A model generated the notes under the pieces. That model was not told where the DNA came from. It saw nothing but the letters and a program-made list of their open reading frames with translations, and did not search any database. A program made the translations under genes and the position numbers. Positions 40,201 through 49,400 of a stretch of DNA of 64,000 bases are shown piece after piece. Source of the DNA: Strigamia acuminata (taxonomy: Eukaryota; Arthropoda; Chilopoda; Geophilomorpha; Linotaeniidae). The first letter of the stretch is position 1. Each line of letters starts with the position of its first letter. The stretch covers positions 10,556,259 through 10,620,258 of the forward strand of contig OX442320.1 in assembly GCA_949358305.1 (NCBI GenBank). The letters run 5' to 3'.

Positions 40201-43200
40201 ATTGACAAAGCCTTTAGATAAAGTGAAATTAAGTAATTTCAGAGAATTATTAGGTGTGAAACCAATTATCAGGGCATAATGGGTTTCAGGGGAAGTAATG
40301 TTAAGTTATGTTAATGTGATGTTGAGTTCATTGTTAAGAACGTGTTACTGCTATATCATACTGTTACATTGTTGTAAAAGCGTTACCATGACAATTTTGT
40401 ATTACTCCTCACTTGCTTGTATTTTACCCACGAGTAAAGACGTGTGTTTTGTTTTCCACTTTAAAAACCTCTCCTTTATTTCAACGTGATGCCCCAGCAT
40501 AACACATTCATTATTTATTTAATTAATTATTCTAAATTGAAATTCTCTGCCCCTTAAAACTCCAGCATAACTTTTAAGCTGGCTTTGCTGCATTAGCAAA
40601 AATCCCTTCAGCCAACGGCTTTTAGCTTTTACCAGTAGTGTCTAAAACCACCACCAGCTGATTCAAACTTATTTATTTTTATTGTTCACGTGTTTATTTT
40701 TTGGGGCCCCTTTATTTTTTGGGGCCCCAATTGACCTTAAAGCAAATCTATCAATCACACATTTTCAATTATGCAATCTTGTTAGCATGGGGCCCCTTAA
40801 ATGCAGCTCTGCATCTCTCTTCACTTCTCCATCTGCTGCAAGAGCATAATGCAGGCGCCACTCAGCTGGTGGTACCCTTTCCCTGAGAAATGGCAGCATC
40901 CGCTAAATCTCACCGAAGAAATAAACATGAGTGTGCGTGCTTCTAATCAGCTTGCAATAAATTATTAATTATCGTAAACTGTTTATGAATTGCTCGAAGA
41001 CGAGCATGACTTTTCAAGTTACGAATGTTTGCTTGGCTTTATCAATGGCTTTGCTGTTTGTCGATGATGTAACATCATTTAAGACACAGCAACACAAACA
41101 TATACATTCATCGTAAATTCCGGCCCCGTGTAAACAAATAACAGTCGACCATTTGCATAAAAGATGAACACTTCGCGTGATAAAATGTCTTTCGCTCTTA
41201 ACCAGGAGGAAAGAAAAACAGTCCATTTGTCTCGCCATCCCCCACACATCCCCCAACACTTTGTAGCAGCTTCACTGCAAAGTTTGAGCGGTGTGTGGGA
41301 TAGTAAAGGGTTTCATTATATGTACGATTTTGCAATTTTGTGATTTTGTATTAATCATAAAATATGGTACAGTATAAAACTAGTCTACAAGTTTCACCGA
41401 GTACTCTGGAGTTGTTTCTGGGTGTGGCCATTGCGGATTCAAAAATACACCCAATTCTGTTTTTACATCGTCTTTTATTCTACACGATTTTGATTTAACA
41501 CGGTCTAGAAACATAAATTCAATCCCGTTTTTACACAATTTATTTTGATTTAACACTGTTAAAATAACTGCCTTTTTAAAATGTGGTTTAAATTGTAAAA
41601 AAAAAATTTCAATTAACTCCAATTTTCTATAAAAAAAATTTAAGAATTTATTGTCTAGGAAATATATAAGAAATTTCTCTTGTTTGTTGTCTAGGAAATA
41701 TATAAGAAATTTCTCTTGTTTGTTGTCTAGGAAATATATAAGAAATTTCTCTTGTTTGTTGTCTAGAAAATATATAGGGAATTCCCCTTCTTTTGTCTTT
41801 TTTTACAGCTTTGTTTTCTATCTAGAACGTATTCTCAGTGTAACACCAGAATTAGGTGTACTTCGACACATTGTAAATTATTTGAAACATCCATTTACAA
41901 CCCAAACTTATCCGCCTCCATTTAATTTTCAGTTTGACAAGTCTTAAAATCGCTTGCTAAATTCGCAAAATACCCTTTACATGATTTTGTGAATTTGCGT
42001 TTCTCTTCTTTAGTGTTTTCGCAATTGTGCGATAGATTGGCAGAACTGACATCACGTGACAAATCCAAAAGTGCAAAATTGTTAAAATTGCAAAATTAAT
42101 ACAAAATTGCAAAATTAATACAAAATTGCAAAATTAATACAAAATTGCAAAATTAATACAAAATTGCAAAATTAATACAAAATTGCAAAATTAATACAAA
42201 ATTGCAAAATTAATACAAAATTGCAAAATTAATACAAAATTGCAAAATTAATACAAAATTGCAAAATTAATACTCCGTACAAAATTGCAAAATTAATACA
42301 AAATTGCAAAATTAATCCAAAATTGCAAAATTAATCCAAAATCGCAAAATTAATACAAAATTGCAAAAATAATACAAAATCGCAAAAATAATCCAAAATC
42401 GCAAAATTAATCCAAAATCGCAAAATTAATCCAAAATCGCAAAATTAATCCAAAATCGCAAAATTAATCCAAAATCGCAAAATTAATACAAAATCGCCTT
42501 CATTAATGAAACCCTTTAATAACATGTGATCCTCCTTCCACCGCCGTGTGAATATCCATCGAGAGCGCACGTTTTGACACGCTATTTGTTTTTTCTTGGC
42601 TCGACGGCGACACGAGGATTAGGCTTAGTCATTCGGATCGATACTAACTACAAAAGAAATGACTGCAGCCATTCATGGCATTCACCTCCGTGTATAAAGA
42701 AATAAATGACACTTTGGACGATTGTACACGTCTCGCGCCGGCGCATTGGCCCATGTTTCACTTTCTCATTTTTCTCTCCCGTTTCAACACTTACCGTCGC
42801 ATAAATGAGAATTGCTCCAATCAGAATCATTTCCAGCATCGTCCACATTCCGGTAGCAATCGTCTGCCAAAAGATACCAAGAAACGAGTCATTTATTGTC
42901 CCGCTAACTCCACATAATGTCAGCAAAATGACACTGCAATTCAATTTTTGCAAACTAATGTGTTGGCCGCACCAACAATAGCCGCCATTTTGGACAAGGT
43001 GTGGAGAATTTGAAAAGGTGCGTTCAATGGGATTGCCAATACAAAAAGGCCAAACTTTTAGTATGGATTTTTCTTGCTAGCCCGTATACGGTCCAAAAAT
43101 ACATTGGAATTATATTGCAATGCATTTTCTAAAATGTATTATGAAATGCGTTCCCAATATTATTATTTGTCAAATATAAATGCATTTTCAAATGCTTTTT

Positions 43201-43437
43201 TCAATCGTATTAATTCCGCGAAGTGCTCTACATTTAGGAATGCATTCAGCGAAAAGCAATACAGTCAAACCTCGTTATAACAAACCGCAATATATAACAT
43301 ATATATAACATATATAACATCATTTATTTGTTATTCATACAATTATTATTTTACGTCATATCTTCGTAAAATTTGCAATTTTTCGTTACAACGAATACAT
43401 AAAAATGGCTTGGTTGACCGATTGGAATGTGTTTCCG

Positions 43438-43480
<43 letters not shown>

Positions 43481-46400
43481 ATAGAACACCATGTTAAAAA
43501 ATTTTGATATAACGAACTTTTGTTATAACGGACCAATTTTTCGAGTCCCTTGTGGTTTGTTATAACGAGGCTCGACTGTATATTGTAAAATATATTTTTG
43601 AACCGTATGGGAGGAGACGGGGGAAAAATACACTTGAAAATGCTCTAAGTTGGAGTGAAATTGTATGTGCGTAGAAAAAGTACATTTTCAAAGTCATTTA
43701 GGTTGTGTGATGAATTATGGCTGGTTTGGTGGTGGAAATGTTAGAAATAAGTAGATAAATGAACGAATTAAATGAACGAATGAATGAGTGAGATTTTTTT
43801 TTCGTGTTTTGCAATTTATTTCTTGACTTTTCCCATTTATTTCTCGACTTTTCCTATTTATTACTCGAGTTTTTCTATTAAACTCGACTTTTTCCATCTA
43901 ATCCTTGGATTTATCCTTATTTTTTAAGTTTATCAATCTTTTTTCATTTTTTTTATTATCAATTTCCCATCTTTTCCCCATTTTTACCGTTTTTTTTTTA
44001 AATTTCTTTCCATTCTAGCAACTTATTACAGGCTAAATCACACATTTTTGATCTATGGGCCCCATAACGCACCATAATTAGCTAAGTTTTTGCAGTCTGT
44101 TTTTGCATCGACACCCACAGAAACAGCGGTACGTTCAATTTCAAATCAAAAAACCGATTCTCTCGATTAGCAAAACGCGTCATATTTTTTAGAATCTGAT
44201 TATTAAAAAACCGATTCTCATAATCCACGTTTGTGGTTGATTCTTTGGATTTCGACCTCGATTTCAACTCGCTTACCGGTCGGCTCTTTTGTAATCAATA
44301 AATCAGCGAGGCACAAAAACTTTTTGCAAAGAGCGAAGTTTATCTGAATAATTTCTTATCAGGAAATGAGTATACTAATACATTCATTTCCTGATTAATT
44401 ATTTGCAAATATATTATTAAAAATCAGAGGAAGTTGATTCCAGAACACTTATCCCTCGAAGAAAAAAATACTTTTTGGTGCAAATTCCACCTTTAACCAA
44501 CGAAGGCATAAGACTATACGCGTTAATTTTTTTTGCTGAAAATTTGTGACTATACACTCAAAAAGGCACCTCACAATGTGTACTCCCATTGGTCGAGCTA
44601 GTTTACTACTAACTCCAGACTGTATACTACTACTAGGAGAAGTAGTGTCACGGGCAGGTTACCCACCCTTCTTTTTTATCCATTCTTAACTTAGACTAAC
44701 CCAACCTTAAGTTCTCTTATTTTTTCCCAATCTTTCTTTTCATCTAATATTGATGAATCATCTCTAAATATATGCGCAGCTTCATCGCGCGCATCTTATT
44801 ATTTCCAACAATTAACCTTATTTTATACCTTTCACCCCCTCACCCACTTTGATTGATCTAACCATGTGACTCATGTTTACCTCATCACTGTTTTCATAAT
44901 CCAAACACACTTCTCATACTTCTTTCAACGAGTTAAGACCTCTTAGATTGAATTGAGTTTGTCAACCTTTAGTTTGCGTCTTAACACGCGCACCTCTAAT
45001 ATAACACTTAATAGCGCCTCTTTTTGCCCACCTTTTATCACTTCGCATGCCTGTGACATTCTACGCCCACCCGCTTATGAATTACACCGCGCATACTCAT
45101 TTCTTTTAACGTCAAAACCTACAACGTGAGATTCGAGCCCGTCGAATATAAATAATGTGTTACAGCGAGCTTAGGTTTATTCACCGTCTAATATCCTCAT
45201 TTGACGACGGCACAAAACGAGTAAATCTACGAACTTTGCCCACTGGTTTGCGCTACATCACCTTGCGCGTAAATTCAGATCAAACTAACTAAACATCTAA
45301 GTTGATTCGTAACAGTAGTTTTGTTTTTTATTTATTGTTGTGATTGTTATGACTAATTTGGTTTATGTTATTTTGATTTTATTTAATACAAAATGTTATT
45401 TCCATCATTAAAATGAAGTTTTACACATTAAAAAATGTCAAACTCATGTTTGTTGTGCTTATTGCTTACATCGTCTGGGAGTTTGAATTTTAGGCCGTTG
45501 CCTAGGCAATCGATTGCAATGTCTGTCATTGTAATGCAATTCTGGTGTTTGGGTCTACTTTTCCGGATCACTACACCAGTAAACTGGCTCGGCCAATGGG
45601 AGTACACCTTGTAAAGTGCCTTTTTGAGTGCAACTCGAGTATATGTATATCATATTTTATCGATTAAAAGTCGGCCTCGAATTGTAGCCGCCCTCGTAGT
45701 GTTTAAAACCACCACCAGATGGTTCAAACTTATTTATTTTTATTCTTTATGTCTTGAAATTAATTGCAAACAAATGGCCCCTTTAACTAATCAACCTAAA
45801 AATTGTCCCTAAACGCGTAATGCCTTACACCAAAACGGGTTCATTTTCGACGAATGAGAAAGGGACATGACACCGGTACTAGTTCTAATGCTATTGGGCT
45901 GTACAGTTAAGTCAAAACTGCGCGTGCTCAAGATTTATTAGAATCAACTCAATCAAGTTTCTATAATCGTTTCTTCGCAATTTGAAATTGAACGGCGCTA
46001 ATTTAATTTTGCGAGTATGATACCGTACCACTGCTTTCCGCAACCGAAAAACGATGACAGCAATGATGATGGCAATGGTCATGGAGAAACTTTGTACACC
46101 CAGAGGAAAACCGCGTAGAAGCACGTCATACTCAACGAAGCAGGGCGATTCATCCACGCAAGAGGCACAGCCCGAACGACAGGGGGCGCAATGCAATCCT
46201 GGTCTTTCTTCTGATAAGATGGCGTCGACCTGCGAACCGTTCAACCAGCCGTGAGGATTCGATGGTTCCTGGAAGAAGTAGCCGGCACGGCATGAACACG
46301 AGTAGGTACCCGGACGGAGTCCTTGTTTGCGCATTGGGTGGCACTGGTAAACAAATAAATTAGCAATTTTAGCAATTTTAGCAATTTATTAACAACATTC

Positions 46401-49400
46401 TTTGGGCGCGTCAGATAAATGTGGCAAATTGAGGAAACAGTTGTGGTTATTGGCGTGTTCAAACGAGAAATGGTTATCGGTGTGAACTGCCACGTCAAAA
46501 TGAATTTTTCAATGCGTGTTTTTGCTATTTTTGCAGTTTTTGGACATGAAACGTGCAGATTTGACAGGAAATAACATTTTTTTGGACAGAAAACTGTAAT
46601 TTTAAATGATAAAACGCTAATCTTGGCTGAACCTTAAACTTTTTACTGCTAAAATGCATTTTTTGCAGAAAAAAATATAATTTAAACTGTAATTCAATTT
46701 TTTATAGAAATAACTGTCATTTAAACTGCAAGAATGCTTTGGTATTGACAAAAACTGCAATTTTAACTACTAAAATGCGTTTATTGCAGATAAATGTATA
46801 ATTTTAACTGCAAAAATGCATTTTTTTTGTAAAAAAGTAATAATTTTGTGCTAAAATGCAATTTTTTGAAAAATAACTAATTTTAACTGCAAAAAAATAA
46901 ATAAATAACCAATGTGTAAAATTCATTCTTTCGTATAGAAACAACATTTTTTTTTTCATAGTAAAAAGGAAATAAAAAATTTAAGTTTTAAAAATATAAA
47001 GACCATGTCCAAGCTGATCTATTCAATCTACGGCATGTATAATACATTTCTAAAGTAAATCTAAATTAAAAAAATGTTGAAAGGTGCTATTCAAGAGGGA
47101 TTTTATCTCTGACGTGACCTGCCACTGCAATGGCAGTAAACGACTTGAATATCTAAAGAAGGCCAGGACATGCGATAACAGCTGAAGCAGCACCCAGTGC
47201 TCCACGGCAATGACACCTAAGAGGAAAACAACTGCACAACACCGAAACTTTTAGCATAATTAATCAAACAAAAAATCAACAAAAATCAATAACAATGAAA
47301 ACAAATAACCAAAAATTAGCACAAAAAAAAACACTAAAAACCAGCAAAAATCATCAAAAACCAATAAAAAGTGATAAAACCAACTAAAATCATCAAAAAT
47401 TAACAAAACCTACAGAAAAATCAACTAAAACCTACAAATATCACGAAAAAAATCAACAAAATCAATAAAAACCTACAAAAATCATTTAAAAATATCCAAA
47501 ATTTATTCTAAAAATATCCAAAAATCAACAAAAATCAATTAAAACCATCAAAAATTAACAAAACCCATAAACAAAATCGACAACCACCAAAATCACCAAA
47601 AAATTATCACAAAATCAATAAAAATCGACAAATAACAAAAATTTCAACAAAAAATTGACCAAAAAAACCAAGAAAAACCATCAAAAATCAACATAAAAAT
47701 TCTTTTAAAAATATTTTTCCCTAACATTTCATTTGTATGTATTTATTTGAGGTTACCAGGGCCTCATCGGGCATTTGGATTTTGTGATAACGTCTGCAGT
47801 TGATTTGTAATTCAAATGTGTAAACCCCAACAGATTAGGCTTAACGCACCTGCATGGTCAAGCGGTCGCATCTGTGAGTGTCCGCGAAAAGAGATCCATC
47901 CCCAGCACATTGATTCACATCCACAACATCCATATCGAACATTATGGCCACAACACCTCTGAAATAAATAAAAAAAATCAATAATACATCAACAATTTTA
48001 ACCGTTACAAAATACAAACACACCGCCATTTTAAACATCAATTTCGATTTTATAACACTAGGTGTCAGGTGTCGCGTAAACAATAACAAACCAATGACAA
48101 TTTTTTGTTAAATAATCTTTTTAATTAACTAAAATCACTTTAATTTTTCCTTCCGGACAAAAAAACGAACTAATTTTGACAAATATTTAACCAAACCGAC
48201 ACTTTAACCGTAAGTGTCATGTACTTCCAGGCATTTCCAATCGATAAATTATAAGTTTGTATTGTTCGGTGCGTGCCGGCGCATGCGTGAAAAGCGAAAG
48301 CGTTATTAAACATTAATTTACCGCATACATTTTACATTTAAATCCAGATTTTAAAACCAGATTTAAACTAGAATAAAATATTCAGCGCGTCAAAAATGCA
48401 TTTTTATACACGAAGTTCGCTCGTGAATTCGCGAAATCGAAAAACATCGAAGCGCCGTAGCGACATTTTTGTCAAATAAATAAACAAATAAAAACCACAT
48501 CACATTTTCCACGAGCATTATTCACGCATTTCCTCGCAAGTTTTGAATAAAAATAAAAATAAGAAACAACACAAGTTGTGAGTATCTAAAGTAAACCTGA
48601 CGTCGAGAGTACATCCCGCCTACCTAATCTCGTTACCATGGCTACCGTTGGACGGTTTCCAAGGTCGTCTCGACTCGCGCACGATACTCGAGACAATTAC
48701 ATAAAATCGTTCAACCCAATACACATTCCAGAGGTGAAATCAAGTAGAAAATAAGACGCAAACCACGTGATTTTCGTCGCGCAAGATGGCGGACATGTGT
48801 GGTTACGTCAGTCAAATGTAAACGGATTTTTATTTTTATTCAACGAGCGATAAAAAGTGTTGTAAATGATGAATAATGCAAATTAAAGGCGAGTTATGGC
48901 GGTAATTTGGTGTATTTTAGTTGTGGAGTGTTGGCGGGAGCTGGAGTGAGAAGTAGTAAAAGGCGGGAGTGTACAAATGGCCGTTTTGGAAGTGAAAAGT
49001 GACCCGATCGCGGTCACAGGCGAGTGGCTTCTCCGCATGACATGCGTGAGGCGAATGCAGCTTGACTGCGGGAGTTGCTTTTGGTGTTTTCATTCATTGG
49101 GTATTATGAAAGGGAAGTTGGATTTGTTGCTTGGCAATATAATATCTTTTGTTTCGGGCTTGAAAGGAAGTTGTTTTGAGTGATGGAGACAGTTTAGGAT
49201 TAATTTGGAATTTGTTTTTGGGGGGTTTTAGTTGTTGATGCAAAATTATTATTTCCACGAAAAATTATTATTTCCAAAAAAAAATTATTATTTCCAAAAA
49301 AAAATTATTATTTCCAAAAAAAAATTATTATTTCCACAAAAAATTATTATTTTTACAAAAAATTATTATTTCCACAAAAAATTATTATTTCCACAAAAAA

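Noticed and set aside
41651-42500. CRISPR-like regular repeats
   Set aside because: The repeats are contiguous with no unique spacers, and the genome is eukaryotic; these are satellites.
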